Of a stretch of DNA of 41,823 bases, positions 24,742 to 32,918 are shown piece by piece. The notes below the pieces were generated by a model that worked only from the letters and a program-made list of their open reading frames with translations, was not told where the DNA came from and did no database searches. Made by a program: the position numbers and the translations under genes. Every line of letters begins with the position of its first letter. Position 1 is the first letter of the stretch. Where the stretch lies: contig JAKPUQ010000108.1 in the NCBI GenBank assembly GCA_029572815.1, positions 1 to 41,823 of the forward strand, written 5' to 3'. This DNA is from Bacillota bacterium. GTDB lineage: Bacteria; Bacillota; Clostridia; Oscillospirales; Ruminococcaceae.

Positions 24742-24768
24742 GGGGACATCGTCCCCGGCGTTCCGTAA
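24742..24768. repeat. GC-rich palindromic repeat piece with GGCGTTCCGTAA
   Basis: GGGGAC-ATC-GTCCCC stem followed by CGGCGTTCCGTAA. The same 13-mer recurs at 41626-41638, within another palindrome. Confidence 0.6.
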
Positions 24769-24774
24769 TATACG

Positions 24775-24813
24775 AAAAAAGGCGCACAGTTTAAACTGTG
24801 CACCCGTTTTTTG
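24775..24813 (+). terminator. Terminator of glyS
   Basis: The 18-nt palindrome GCACAGTTTAAACTGTGC extended by GC pairs lies between A6 and T6 runs. Confidence 0.8.
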
Positions 24814-24850
24814 TATCTACATATAGTTACAGCATAATTGTATCATAAGG

Positions 24851-24880
24851 CACGGGCTGTCGGGGACGCCAGCCCCTACA
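24851..24880. repeat. GC-rich palindrome of the GTAGGGG class
   Basis: GGGCTGTC and GACGCCAGCCC pair imperfectly, ending CCCCTACA, next to a heptad tract. Confidence 0.5.
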
Positions 24881-24914
24881 ATTCCGAATTTCTAATTCCG
24901 CATTCCGAATTAAA
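24880..24914. repeat. Heptad-periodic tract 2
   Basis: Five in-phase heptamers: AATTCCG, AATTTCT, AATTCCG, CATTCCG, AATTAAA. Confidence 0.8.
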
Positions 24915-24930
24915 ACAGCCGCCGCCCTCA

Positions 24931-24961
24931 GGCTAAAGGCTAAGGGCTGACGGCTAAAGGC
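24931..24961. repeat. Heptad-periodic tract 3
   Basis: In-phase heptamers GGCTAAA, GGCTAAG, GGCTGAC, GGCTAAA, then GGC, ending at the thrS stop region. Confidence 0.8.
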
Positions 24962-24965
24962 TTTT

Positions 24966-26906
24966 TTACAGTGTGTCGATGATGTCGAGAGAGTGCTCCT
25001 CGTTCATGGTTCTGCACATCTCGATGAACTTGTCAAGAGGCACGTTCTTGAGCTGCTTGTTTCCTCTGATGTTGATGGAGGCCTGCTCGTTCTCAGCCTC
25101 ACTGTCGCCGATGATGACAACATAGGGATCCTTGTAGTCCTTGAAACGTCTGATCTTGTTCTTCATGTTGTCGTCGGTGTAGTCGACCTCAGCTCTGATG
25201 CGGTTCTTCTTGAGGAGATCGGCTACCTTCTTGGCGTAGTCGTTATGCTCTGTTCTGATAGGAACGATACCTACCTGCATAGGAGACAGCCAGAAGGGGA
25301 ATGCTCCTGCGAAGTTCTCGGTGATGATACCGATAAATCTCTCGAATGAACCGAATATAGCTCTGTGTATCATTACAGGCTGCTTCTCTGAGCCGTCGGA
25401 AGCGATGTACTTCATCTTGAAATTGAGAGGAAGCTGGAAGTCGAGCTGGATGGTACCCATCTGCCACTCACGTCCGATAGCGTCCTTCATCTTCAGGTCG
25501 ATCTTAGGACCGTAGAATGCGCCGTCGCCCTCGTTGAGCTCGTATCCGTCGGGACCGTACTTCTCCTCAAGGATAGCCTTCAGGTCAGCCTCAGCCTTGT
25601 CCCATACCTTGACGTCGCCCATGAAGTCATCGGGACGTGTTGAAAGCTCAGCCTTGTACTCAAGACCGAATGTGTTGTATATCTCAGTTGCGATATCCAT
25701 GATATCGTTGATCTCGGAAGCGATCTGCTCCTCAGTTACCAGGATATGAGCATCGTCCTGTCTGAACTGCTGTACGCGGAAGAGACCGTTTAGCTCGCCA
25801 GACTTCTCCTTACGGTGGATAACGTCAACCTGATTGAACTTGAGGGGAAGCTCCTTGTAAGAGCGCTGTCTGTTCATATATACCTTGATAGCGTTGGGGC
25901 AGTTCATGGGCTTAGCGCAGTATACCTCGTTGTCCTCCTCGGCAGGGATAACGAACATACCGTCCTGATAGTGATCCCAGTGACCGGAAGTCACCCACAG
26001 CTCCTTCTTGGAAAGAACAGGGCCTGAGATCTCAGTATAGCCGTGATCCTCGTGAACACCTCTCCAGTACTCAAGAAGTGCGTTGAACAGCTTCCAGCCT
26101 CTGGGGAGCCAGTAGGGCATACCGGGCGCAGTGTGATCGAACATGAACAGAGCCAGCTCCTTGCCCAGCTTCTTGTGGTCGCGGAGCTTAGCCTCCTCGA
26201 TCATCTTGAGGTACTCGTCAAGCTGTGAAGCCTTGGGGAATGCGATAGCGTAAACACGGCTGAGCATCTTGTTCTTCTCGTTTCCTCTCCAGTAGGCACC
26301 TGTGCATGAGAGGAGCTTGAATGCCTTTACGGGGCCTGTTGTCATAAGGTGAGGACCTGCACAGAGGTCAACGAACTCGCCCTGCTTGTAGAATGAGATA
26401 GGCTCGCCCTTGTCAACGTGCTCCTCACAGAGCTCTACCTTGTAAGGCTCGTCCATTTCCTTCAGCTTTGCAACAGCCTCAGCAGGAGAAAGCTCAAACT
26501 TCTCAAGCTCAAGGTCTTCCTTGACTATCTTCTTCATCTCAGCCTCGATCTTCTCCAGCTCCTCGGGAGTGAAGGGCTTCTCAAGGTCGAAGTCATAGTA
26601 AAAGCCGTTGTCGATAGCAGGACCGATAGCCAGCTTTGCAGCAGGATAAAGTCTCTTTACAGCCTGTGCAAGGATATGGGAAGCTGTGTGCCAGAGGGTC
26701 TTCTTGCCGTCGAGGCTGTCAAATGTACATACCTCAAAGTGGCAGTCACCGTCGATGACTGTGCGGAGATCCTTTACCTCTCCGTTTACCTTTACGCAGC
26801 AGGCAGCCTTGTAAAGTCCCATGCCGATACCCTTGATTATCTCAGCAGCTGACTGTGCAGCCTCGATCTGACGGACACTGCCGTCGGGAAGTGTTAAATT
26901 GATCAT
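24966..26906 (-). CDS. thrS: Threonyl-tRNA synthetase
   Basis: 646 aa, full length. The N-terminal TGS domain (1-60) begins with LTLPDGSVRQIEA. The editing domain follows with HTASHILAQAVKRLYP and DLCAGPHL. The catalytic core has YCAKPMNCPNAIKVY (zinc Cys), HRKEKSGELNGLFRVQQFRQDDAHI (motif 2) and MIHRAIFGSFERFIGI (motif 3), and the C-terminal part has the anticodon-binding domain (VGIVPIRTEHNDYAKKV). AAAAGGAGAG precedes ATG 26906. It lies downstream of a 126-aa gene and a T-box leader carrying a Thr-type specifier, so it is likely induced by uncharged tRNA-Thr. Confidence 0.98.
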   Translation of the reverse strand: MINLTLPDGSVRQIEAAQSAAEIIKGIGMGLYKAACCVKVNGEVKDLRTVIDGDCHFEVCTFDSLDGKKTLWHTASHILAQAVKRLYPAAKLAIGPAIDNGFYYDFDLEKPFTPEELEKIEAEMKKIVKEDLELEKFELSPAEAVAKLKEMDEPYKVELCEEHVDKGEPISFYKQGEFVDLCAGPHLMTTGPVKAFKLLSCTGAYWRGNEKNKMLSRVYAIAFPKASQLDEYLKMIEEAKLRDHKKLGKELALFMFDHTAPGMPYWLPRGWKLFNALLEYWRGVHEDHGYTEISGPVLSKKELWVTSGHWDHYQDGMFVIPAEEDNEVYCAKPMNCPNAIKVYMNRQRSYKELPLKFNQVDVIHRKEKSGELNGLFRVQQFRQDDAHILVTEEQIASEINDIMDIATEIYNTFGLEYKAELSTRPDDFMGDVKVWDKAEADLKAILEEKYGPDGYELNEGDGAFYGPKIDLKMKDAIGREWQMGTIQLDFQLPLNFKMKYIASDGSEKQPVMIHRAIFGSFERFIGIITENFAGAFPFWLSPMQVGIVPIRTEHNDYAKKVADLLKKNRIRAEVDYTDDNMKNKIRRFKDYKDPYVVIIGDSEAENEQASINIRGNKQLKNVPLDKFIEMCRTMNEEHSLDIIDTL

Positions 26907-26923
26907 GTCGATCTCTCCTTTTT

Positions 26924-26958
26924 ATAAATTCATAATTCATAATGCTTAATGCATAATT
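26924..26958. repeat. Heptad-periodic tract 4
   Basis: Five in-phase heptamers: ATAAATT, CATAATT, CATAATG, CTTAATG, CATAATT. It lies between the 126-aa gene and thrS, partly inside the leader of thrS. Confidence 0.8.
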
Positions 26959-26983
26959 GTTGCGTGTTTTATACGATGACCTG

Positions 26984-27078
26984 TTATCCCTTACAGAATA
27001 ATCCATCGTTTTCCCGGTTTGCGGGATTATCCTTAATGTATTGCCATGCACTGCGGTATTCAAATTCATTCCGCCCAG
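26984..27078 (-). pseudogene. Possible REP-associated (RAYT) transposase tail relic
   Basis: In another frame, just past the stop of the 126-aa gene, the minus strand reads EYRSAWQYIKDNPANREND, resembling the C-terminal W-x-YI-x-x-NP-x-x-W-x-x-D motif of Y1 REP-type transposases. It is only ~28 codons, without start or the HUH domain. It may be chance. Confidence 0.3.
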
Positions 27079-27446
27079 CCCGATATCTCAAACAGCTCGC
27101 CGAAGAGCTCCACATGGACGTAATTTTCCATATAGCCGTCATCGGTACCTGTCTCGAAGCAGACCACAATCTCCTCCTCGTCTATATCCACATAGACGTT
27201 CCTCAGCTTCAGCAGCTTTGCGAGAGCCTCGACGTTTCCGCCCTCATAGAAGCCATCGTCGATAAGCATTGCTGCTATGGTGCTTCTGCCGCCGTCCAGC
27301 CTTGCCAGCTTTTTGGCTATATCCGAGAGGTTGGCGATGATATTCTCCTCGCTGTCGGTATAGAAGCGGACGGTCATCATCTCATCCCACAGCTTATAGG
27401 GCAGCTCGTAGGCTTCCTCCCTCTGGTTGTAGCTGATATTGCTCAC
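27066..27446 (-). CDS. Unknown protein between the Thr T-box and thrS
   Basis: 126 aa, acidic, probably mixed alpha/beta: YNQREEAYELPYKLWDEMM, a helix with DGGRSTIAAMLIDDG, then two beta strands with VYVDIDEEEIVVCFETG and NYVHVELFGELFEISGWA. I recognise no family. I chose GTG 27446 because GGGGAGGTGA lies directly before it. A start further upstream would lie in the T-box terminator. The T-box leader ends ~30 bp upstream, so its expression should depend on tRNA-Thr charging. It is followed by thrS with a 159-bp gap. A role in threonine handling is an inference from regulation only. Confidence 0.72.
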   Translation of the reverse strand: MSNISYNQREEAYELPYKLWDEMMTVRFYTDSEENIIANLSDIAKKLARLDGGRSTIAAMLIDDGFYEGGNVEALAKLLKLRNVYVDIDEEEIVVCFETGTDDGYMENYVHVELFGELFEISGWAE

Positions 27447-27473
27447 CTTGTCACCTCCCCGAAGACAGAATAA

Positions 27474-27720
27474 CAAAAAAGCCCCTTACGCCTGTAATTA
27501 GGCACAAGGGACGATAGTCTACCGTGGTTCCACCCTGATTCACACGGAGCCTTCTCCGTATCTCAAGTGCTCTGTAACGGGAGCTCCCGACGCTTATTGG
27601 GCGCACTCAGAGGCGGTGTGCTGTATATCCTTTGCCGTGCAGCCTTGCACCTGACGGCTGCTCTCTGAAACGGCTGGGGAAAAGCCTTCCTCATCGACGT
27701 TTTGCGGGATATTGTACACT
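27474..27720 (-). promoter_or_regulatory. T-box riboswitch, threonine-type
   Basis: On the minus strand the invariant T-box sequence AGGGTGGAACCACG lies at 27536-27523, followed by a rho-independent terminator (27512-27474: CCCTTGTGCC against GGCGTAAGGGG, then T6). Upstream is a Stem I region with a CAGAGAG/CTCTGAG pairing; ACC (27617-27615) sits where the specifier codon is expected. ACC is a threonine codon, which agrees with thrS downstream. The specifier call is by eye. Confidence 0.9.
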
Positions 27721-27721
27721 T

Positions 27722-27750
27722 ATCTTAGCACAGATTTTACTATTTGTCAA
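27722..27750 (-). promoter_or_regulatory. Promoter of the T-box/thrS transcript
   Basis: Minus strand TTGACA (27750-27745), 17-nt spacer, TAAGAT (27727-27722). Confidence 0.82.
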
Positions 27751-27844
27751 GAGGGAAAAGTGTGAAATCCAAGTTTTTCCGCAGTTTTCCGCAATGGATT
27801 AAACATTCTGTTGAAACCCACGTTAAAAACAACAAAATAACGGG

Positions 27845-27873
27845 TTGAAATAGTTTGAAATCTGTGGTATAAT
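27845..27873 (+). promoter_or_regulatory. Promoter of the kinase-ppk operon
   Basis: TTGAAA, 17-nt spacer, TATAAT, 82 bp before the ATG. Divergent from the thrS promoter. Confidence 0.82.
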
Positions 27874-27955
27874 ATTAATGTATAATCAAATCACGGTCAG
27901 AAATAGAGACGAAAATAATAAAACGTCTTAATGGCTGAGAATAAGGGAGATATGC

Positions 27956-28876
27956 ATGAACATCGAGATCGCAAGAATAAATCAGGGGATAGAGAAAGAC
28001 CCTAAGGAATACGTCAGGACTATCAACGAGGACTACCTCTACAAGCTCAGCAAGATAGCCGACGATATAGCTGAAAACCGCAATGAGAAGCCTGTTGTGC
28101 TGCTGTCGGGATCCTCGGGCTCCGGCAAGACCACAACAGCTATGATGATAGAAAAGCTCCTGGACGAGAGAGGGCTCCAGACCCACACCCTCTCCATGGA
28201 CAACTGGTTCTGTCCGCTGACAGAGGCTGAGAAGGCGCTCGCCGCTGAGGGAAAAACGGACCTTGAGTCTCCCCTCCGCGTGGACAGCCAGCTCCTCAAC
28301 CAGCAGATAGAAGCCATCAGCGCCTGCCGCGAGATAGAGCTCCCCAAGTACAACTTCAAGACCTCCACACGCACAGGCTCAGGAAAGAAATTCAAGCGCA
28401 GCAAGGGCGAGATAGTTATATTTGAAGGAATTCACGCCCTCAACCCGTCGGTAATAACCGTTCCCGACACCATGATAAGCAAGATATACGTCAGCGTCCG
28501 CACCAGGATATCGGGGGAGGGCATACTTCTCCACCCCTCAAGGGTACGTCTTATGCGCCGCATGATAAGAGACAAGAACTTCCGCAAGCGCTCTCTCCGC
28601 GAGACCATGAATATGTTCCACAGCGTTGAAGCAGGGGAGAACAAGTACATCATGCCCTACAAGTACCGCTCGGACTACGATGTGGACACCTTCATGGCTT
28701 ATGAGCTCTCCGCCTACAGGAACGACCTGCTCACTCAGCTTGAGGAGATGATAGACGTTCCCGAAATAGCCGAGTCCGTAAAGGTGCTGGAGCAGCTCGC
28801 TCCCCTGAGCAAAAAGGACATTTCCCCCGACTCGCTCATCTGCGAATTCATAGGCAACGGACAGTTCAAATACTGA
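27956..28876 (+). CDS. Uridine-kinase-like P-loop nucleoside kinase
   Basis: 306 aa. The P-loop SGSSGSGKTTT is at about 51-61, followed by MDNWF (the Udk-like substrate Asp), LPKYNFKTSTRTG, EGIHALNP and a lid region with R-x-x-RRMIRDKNFRKRSLRETM. This matches the uridine kinase/phosphoribulokinase family, in the longer form common in Clostridia, where a TGS-like domain is missing here. It probably phosphorylates a nucleoside or related substrate using ATP or GTP. GGGAGA precedes ATG 27956. ppk1 starts 19 bp after its stop, so they are probably one operon. Confidence 0.85.
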   Translation: MNIEIARINQGIEKDPKEYVRTINEDYLYKLSKIADDIAENRNEKPVVLLSGSSGSGKTTTAMMIEKLLDERGLQTHTLSMDNWFCPLTEAEKALAAEGKTDLESPLRVDSQLLNQQIEAISACREIELPKYNFKTSTRTGSGKKFKRSKGEIVIFEGIHALNPSVITVPDTMISKIYVSVRTRISGEGILLHPSRVRLMRRMIRDKNFRKRSLRETMNMFHSVEAGENKYIMPYKYRSDYDVDTFMAYELSAYRNDLLTQLEEMIDVPEIAESVKVLEQLAPLSKKDISPDSLICEFIGNGQFKY

Positions 28877-28895
28877 TACATAAGGGAGACTATAT

Positions 28896-31103
28896 ATGGA
28901 ATATCTCGAAAACAGAGAGCTGTCATGGCTCAAATTCAACAAAAGAGTACTGGAGGAGGCAACAGACCCCGATACTCCGCTGCTTGAGCGGCTCTCATTC
29001 TCTGCTATATACCAGAGCAATCTGGACGAATTCTTCATGGTCCGCGTGGGTTCTGTCACTGACAAGGCAAAAAACGAGGGCAAGAAAAAGGATAAATTCT
29101 CGGGTATGAACGCTGCCCAGCAGCTTGACGCCATCTTCACCGCAGTCCGCAGGCTCCAGCCCTCTGTGGAGGAGGCTCTCCGCAGCACTATGAAGGAGCT
29201 GGCTCCCTACGGCTTTGAGCACGTTACCTTCGACAAGGCGACCAAGGAGGAGCAGACCTTCCTGGAGCTCTATTTCAAGCGTGAACTGAAGCCCTTTATA
29301 TCGGGAATAGTAGTCAATGACGCGCTGCCCTTCCCGTTCCTCAAGAACAAATACATATACGCAGTTGTGCAGCTGGGCGCCAAAAAGGGCGTATCCATAG
29401 GCGTTATCCCTGCCTCTACAAGCCGCTCCGAGAGGATAATCCACCTTGGCAAGGACGGCAAGAGGTTCATTCTGGAGGAGGAGGTCATTCTCCGCTTCGC
29501 ACATCTGCTTTTCAAGAACTACAAGGTCATGGACCGCGCCCTCATCAGAGTCACCAGAAGCGCCGATATCATGGTATCCGGCAGGGGACCCGAGTTCCGT
29601 CAGCGCATGGAGGAGCTCGTTGACAAGCGCCAGAAACTGGCTCCCGTGCGCCTTGAGATATCCGACGTCTTCAACCGCACTGCACTGGACTATCTCTGCA
29701 AGAAGCTGAAGCTGAAAAACGTCAACGTTTTCACCTCACGTATCCCTCTGGACCTTTCCTACCTCTATACTTTGCAGGAATACGACGAGGACCCGAAGCT
29801 TCACTATCCCCCCAGAACGCCCAGAAAGCCCGCGGCTCTGTCGGACACAAGACCCGTTTTCTCGCAGGTAAAGTCAAAGGATATGCTGCTCAGCTTCCCC
29901 TTTGAGTCCATAAACCTGTCCTTTATAAGGCTCCTTCAGGAGTCCGCCAACGACCCCAGGGTCACTTCCATAAAGATAACCCTCTACCGTCTTGCAAGGA
30001 ACAGCAAGGTCATCGACGCTCTCTGCACTGCCGCCGAGCAGGGCAAGGAGGTACTGGTCATGATAGAGCTCCGCGCAAGATTCGATGAGGAGAACAATAT
30101 CGAGTGGTCAAAGCAGCTTCAGGAGGCAGGAGTCAAGGTCATCTACGGTCCCAGGGACTTCAAGGCTCACTCAAAGCTCCTGCTCATCACCCGCAAGGCT
30201 CAGGGCGGCGGCTTCGACTACGTAACACAGATAGGCACGGGCAACTATAACGAAAAGACCGCTGCGCTCTACACTGACCTCATGCTCCTCACCGCCGACA
30301 GGGATATTGCTGCCGACGCAGAGGCTGTTTTCGCAGGTCTCCTCAGCGGCACATTTGTGGAGCAGACCAACAAGCTCCTTGTGTCTCCTCTCGCTCTCAG
30401 ACCTCAGGTGCTGGAGCTCATGGATAGACAGATAGAGCTGGCTAAGAACGGCGGAAAGGGCTATATCGCTGCAAAGGTGAACTCCCTCAACGACCCCGTC
30501 ATCATCGAAAAGCTGGTGGAAGCTTCTCAGGCAGGGGTAAAGATAGAGCTGGTAGTCCGCGGACTCTGCTGCCTTATCGCAGGAGTGCAGGGCTATACCG
30601 AGAATATCTCCGTCCGCAGCATAGTGGGACGCTTCCTTGAGCACAGCCGTATATTCATCTTCGGCGAGGACGGTCCCGACCAGAAGATATACATAGGCTC
30701 TGCCGACTATATGAGCAAAAACACCGTCCGCAGAGTAGAGGTGGCTGCACCCATCGAGGACGAGCGCCTCAGAAGACGTATCCGCGAGATGTTCCGCGTA
30801 CTTATGCGGGATAACGTCAAGGCAAGGATAATGCTCAGCGACGGCAGATATATCCGCGAGCGCAGGAACGCCGATACTCCCCTGAATTCACAGGAGTATT
30901 TCTATGACGAGGCCTACAAGCGCCTTGAGGACAAGACCGCAAGGCAGGAGCAGCTCCGCGTGAACCGCGAAAAGGGAGCCGCAAAAAAGAAGGCCGCTGC
31001 AAAGAAGCCCCGTACAGCGGCAAAAAAGCCTGCATCAAAGACCTCCGCGGAAAAATCCGCCAAGCCTGCGGCAAAGCGCGGAAGGAAGAAAAAGTCCTCA
31101 TAA
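28896..31103 (+). CDS. ppk: Polyphosphate kinase 1 with a basic C-terminal tail
   Basis: 735 aa. PPK1 reversibly makes polyphosphate from ATP. N-terminal ENRELSWLKFNKRVLEEA, LDEFFMVRVGS, the central SLTSIKITLYRLA-type strand, the phospho-acceptor His425 in FKAHSKLLL, GTGNYNEKTA, and the second essential His583 in LEHSRIFIFG are present. The family core ends near residue 690. The last ~40 residues are a Lys/Ala-rich, histone H1-like tail (KKKAAAKKPRT, KKPASK, AKRGRKKKSS), not part of the canonical enzyme, which could bind polyphosphate or nucleic acid. GGGAGA precedes ATG 28896. It follows the nucleoside kinase gene. Confidence 0.96.
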   Translation: MEYLENRELSWLKFNKRVLEEATDPDTPLLERLSFSAIYQSNLDEFFMVRVGSVTDKAKNEGKKKDKFSGMNAAQQLDAIFTAVRRLQPSVEEALRSTMKELAPYGFEHVTFDKATKEEQTFLELYFKRELKPFISGIVVNDALPFPFLKNKYIYAVVQLGAKKGVSIGVIPASTSRSERIIHLGKDGKRFILEEEVILRFAHLLFKNYKVMDRALIRVTRSADIMVSGRGPEFRQRMEELVDKRQKLAPVRLEISDVFNRTALDYLCKKLKLKNVNVFTSRIPLDLSYLYTLQEYDEDPKLHYPPRTPRKPAALSDTRPVFSQVKSKDMLLSFPFESINLSFIRLLQESANDPRVTSIKITLYRLARNSKVIDALCTAAEQGKEVLVMIELRARFDEENNIEWSKQLQEAGVKVIYGPRDFKAHSKLLLITRKAQGGGFDYVTQIGTGNYNEKTAALYTDLMLLTADRDIAADAEAVFAGLLSGTFVEQTNKLLVSPLALRPQVLELMDRQIELAKNGGKGYIAAKVNSLNDPVIIEKLVEASQAGVKIELVVRGLCCLIAGVQGYTENISVRSIVGRFLEHSRIFIFGEDGPDQKIYIGSADYMSKNTVRRVEVAAPIEDERLRRRIREMFRVLMRDNVKARIMLSDGRYIRERRNADTPLNSQEYFYDEAYKRLEDKTARQEQLRVNREKGAAKKKAAAKKPRTAAKKPASKTSAEKSAKPAAKRGRKKKSS

Positions 31104-31134
31104 GTCATTTATATGCGAAAAAGCAATAAAACAC

Positions 31135-31163
31135 TCGAAACTTTGCCCGATTTATGATATAAT
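31135..31163 (+). promoter_or_regulatory. Promoter of pssA
   Basis: TCGAAA, 17-nt spacer, TATAAT. The -35 has one mismatch from TTGAAA. Confidence 0.6.
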
Positions 31164-31225
31164 ATCTGTTATACCCTGTATTAAAGGGTTTAAAGCGGCA
31201 ATAAGTTTTATTTGAGGTTTGGATA

Positions 31226-31867
31226 ATGATTGGATATTATAACTATACGGTTATTCTTACATATATGAGTCTCATCTCGTCTGTGATAGGAATGTTCTTC
31301 GCGGCAGGCTTCGGCGGGATGGACCCACACCCCGAATATGCCATAATCTGTCTTATGGTGTCGGGACTCTGTGATATGTTCGACGGAAAGGTCGCCCGTA
31401 CTAAAAAAGACCGCACCGAATGCGAAAAGAAATTCGGTATACAGATAGATTCCCTCTGCGACGCCATCTGCTTCGGCGTCCTCCCCACAGTCATCGGCTA
31501 TTCCGTAGGCATGAGAGACTGGATAGACCTGCCTATACTGGTGCTCTTCCCCCTCTGTGCCGTCATAAGGCTCGCCTACTTCAACGTGGCTGAGGAGGAA
31601 AGGCAGAAAAAGACTGCCGAAAACCGCAAGGTCTATGAGGGACTTCCCGTTACAAGCGTGGCACTGATACTGCCCCTGCTTTACAGCTTCCACAAGGATA
31701 TCGGTGAATGGTTCCCCGAGGTCTACGGCGGCGCTCTCCTGCTCATCGCCCTCGCATTCATCACCAGATTCAAGGTCAAAAAGCCCAGTATGAAGACCAT
31801 GCTCTGCTTTATCGGAGTAGGCGTGGGTGAGCTGGTATGGATGCTCTATAAGACCAAAACAAGATGA
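31226..31867 (+). CDS. pssA: CDP-diacylglycerol-serine O-phosphatidyltransferase
   Basis: 213 aa with about six hydrophobic segments. The CDP-alcohol phosphotransferase motif is present as CDMFDGKVAR...FGIQIDSLCD. Between AR and the G there are 12 residues instead of the usual 8, an extension (TKKDRTECEKKF) common in clostridial PssA. The product, phosphatidylserine, is the precursor of phosphatidylethanolamine; no psd gene is in the window. GAGG lies before ATG 31226. It has its own promoter and a hairpin terminator. Confidence 0.9.
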   Translation: MIGYYNYTVILTYMSLISSVIGMFFAAGFGGMDPHPEYAIICLMVSGLCDMFDGKVARTKKDRTECEKKFGIQIDSLCDAICFGVLPTVIGYSVGMRDWIDLPILVLFPLCAVIRLAYFNVAEEERQKKTAENRKVYEGLPVTSVALILPLLYSFHKDIGEWFPEVYGGALLLIALAFITRFKVKKPSMKTMLCFIGVGVGELVWMLYKTKTR

Positions 31868-31872
31868 ACATG

Positions 31873-31902
31873 AGGGCTGCTGCGGACTGCGGCAGCCCTT
31901 TC
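31873..31902 (+). terminator. Terminator of pssA
   Basis: AGGGCTGC pairs with GCAGCCCT around TGCGGACTGCG, then TTTC. The T-run is weak. Confidence 0.6.
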
Positions 31903-31954
31903 GGATTAGGATATTTTTACTCAGCGCCACGGCGCAGTTCAAGGAGCAAAGGAT

Positions 31955-32419
31955 ATGAAAAGGACCATATGCTTCGCCGCAGCTGCGGCAGCATTGCTGT
32001 GCTTTGCCGTTTCCTGCGGCAGCCGCACAGTCTCAACGGATAACGTCTCGGCTACGCTGACAATGCGCAGCAACAGGTCCGCCGAGGACGTCTCAAAGGA
32101 AATGGAAGGAGACTGGGAGACTACCTCGTCTACCATAAACGGCGAGCCATGCGAGTTTGTCCGCGATAAATTTACCTTCACTGACAACGGAAACGGCACC
32201 TTCTACGACAAGGAGGGCGGGCTCCACCAGATAACCTGGCATATCACCGAAAGCGGCGGTATCACCATTACCTATGTGGAGACCGATGAGACCACCGCCC
32301 CCTATGAGCTCAGCAATGAAGTGCTGACCCTGACGGAGGATACTGACGAGGGCGTCCGCGAGACCTGCATCTCAAAGACAAAGTCCCCCGAAAATGACAA
32401 GGATGATAAGGAGAACTGA
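31955..32419 (+). CDS. Small lipoprotein with a lipocalin-like domain, first of three
   Basis: 154 aa. A lipoprotein signal peptide (MKR, Ala-rich core, lipobox FAVSC at about 21) and an acidic C-terminus (PENDKDDKEN). The core, MEGDWETTSSTINGEP to VLTLTEDTD, is an alternating beta pattern with a GDW start like the GKW domains of the two following genes. It will be anchored on the outer face of the membrane. Function unknown. AAGGAGCAAAGGA precedes ATG 31955; the next ATG is 1 bp after its stop, so it heads a three-gene operon. Confidence 0.85.
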   Translation: MKRTICFAAAAAALLCFAVSCGSRTVSTDNVSATLTMRSNRSAEDVSKEMEGDWETTSSTINGEPCEFVRDKFTFTDNGNGTFYDKEGGLHQITWHITESGGITITYVETDETTAPYELSNEVLTLTEDTDEGVRETCISKTKSPENDKDDKEN

Positions 32420-32420
32420 T

Positions 32421-32906
32421 ATGAAAAGGATTATTTCTCTCGCCGCCGCAGCTTTTATCCTCATGTGCTGCGTCATAGGCTGCGGAGCCAAAAGAGACCC
32501 CAAGTATATCGGTAAATGGGAAGCCACCGAGATGATGATGGACGGCACCAGCTACAAGGATATGATGGGCGTTCCCCTGTCGGCACTGTTCAGCTTTGAG
32601 ATAAAAAAGGACGGCAAGGTGGAATGGAGATCGGCGGTAAATAACCAGATAATCCAGAACGCCAACGAAAATCTCGACATAACCTGGAAGGAGACCGAGG
32701 ACAATGTCATCGAGATAAGAGTCTCTGACCTCACCGACAAAAAACCCGACAACACCATGGATCTTACCTACCGTGACGGAAAACTCGTTATCGAAGAAGA
32801 AGGCTCATACATCAATATCAGCAAAGTCGATGAATTCACAGAGATAGACCCCGATGCCCTCAATGCGGCTGCGGGAGTTATCCAGAATTTCGGCATTTCC
32901 AACTAA
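32421..32906 (+). CDS. Small lipoprotein with one GKWE domain, second of three
   Basis: 161 aa. Lipobox VIGC at about residue 20, then GAKRDPKYIGKWEATEMMMDG and a beta-rich domain with MMGVPLSALFSFEIKKDGK, ITWKETEDN, MDLTYRDGKLVIEE and a KVDEFTE end. This unit matches both halves of the third protein (KWES, G-x-P-x-x-x-x-x-x-E, DEFS/DEFT), so they are paralogs. ATG 32421 follows AAGGAGAACTGAT. Function unknown. Confidence 0.85.
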   Translation: MKRIISLAAAAFILMCCVIGCGAKRDPKYIGKWEATEMMMDGTSYKDMMGVPLSALFSFEIKKDGKVEWRSAVNNQIIQNANENLDITWKETEDNVIEIRVSDLTDKKPDNTMDLTYRDGKLVIEEEGSYINISKVDEFTEIDPDALNAAAGVIQNFGISN

Positions 32907-32918
32907 CAGGAGAGTATT

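Noticed and set aside
24140..24787. A 215-aa leftward open frame
   Set aside because: Antisense shadow of glyS; it crosses the glyS terminator.
23229..24961. A CRISPR-like array in the GGCTAAR tracts
   Set aside because: The units are 7 bp with no spacers and no cas genes nearby; they are simple tandem repeats.
31208..31942. A 244-aa leftward open frame
   Set aside because: Antisense of pssA, which has an intact family motif on the plus strand.
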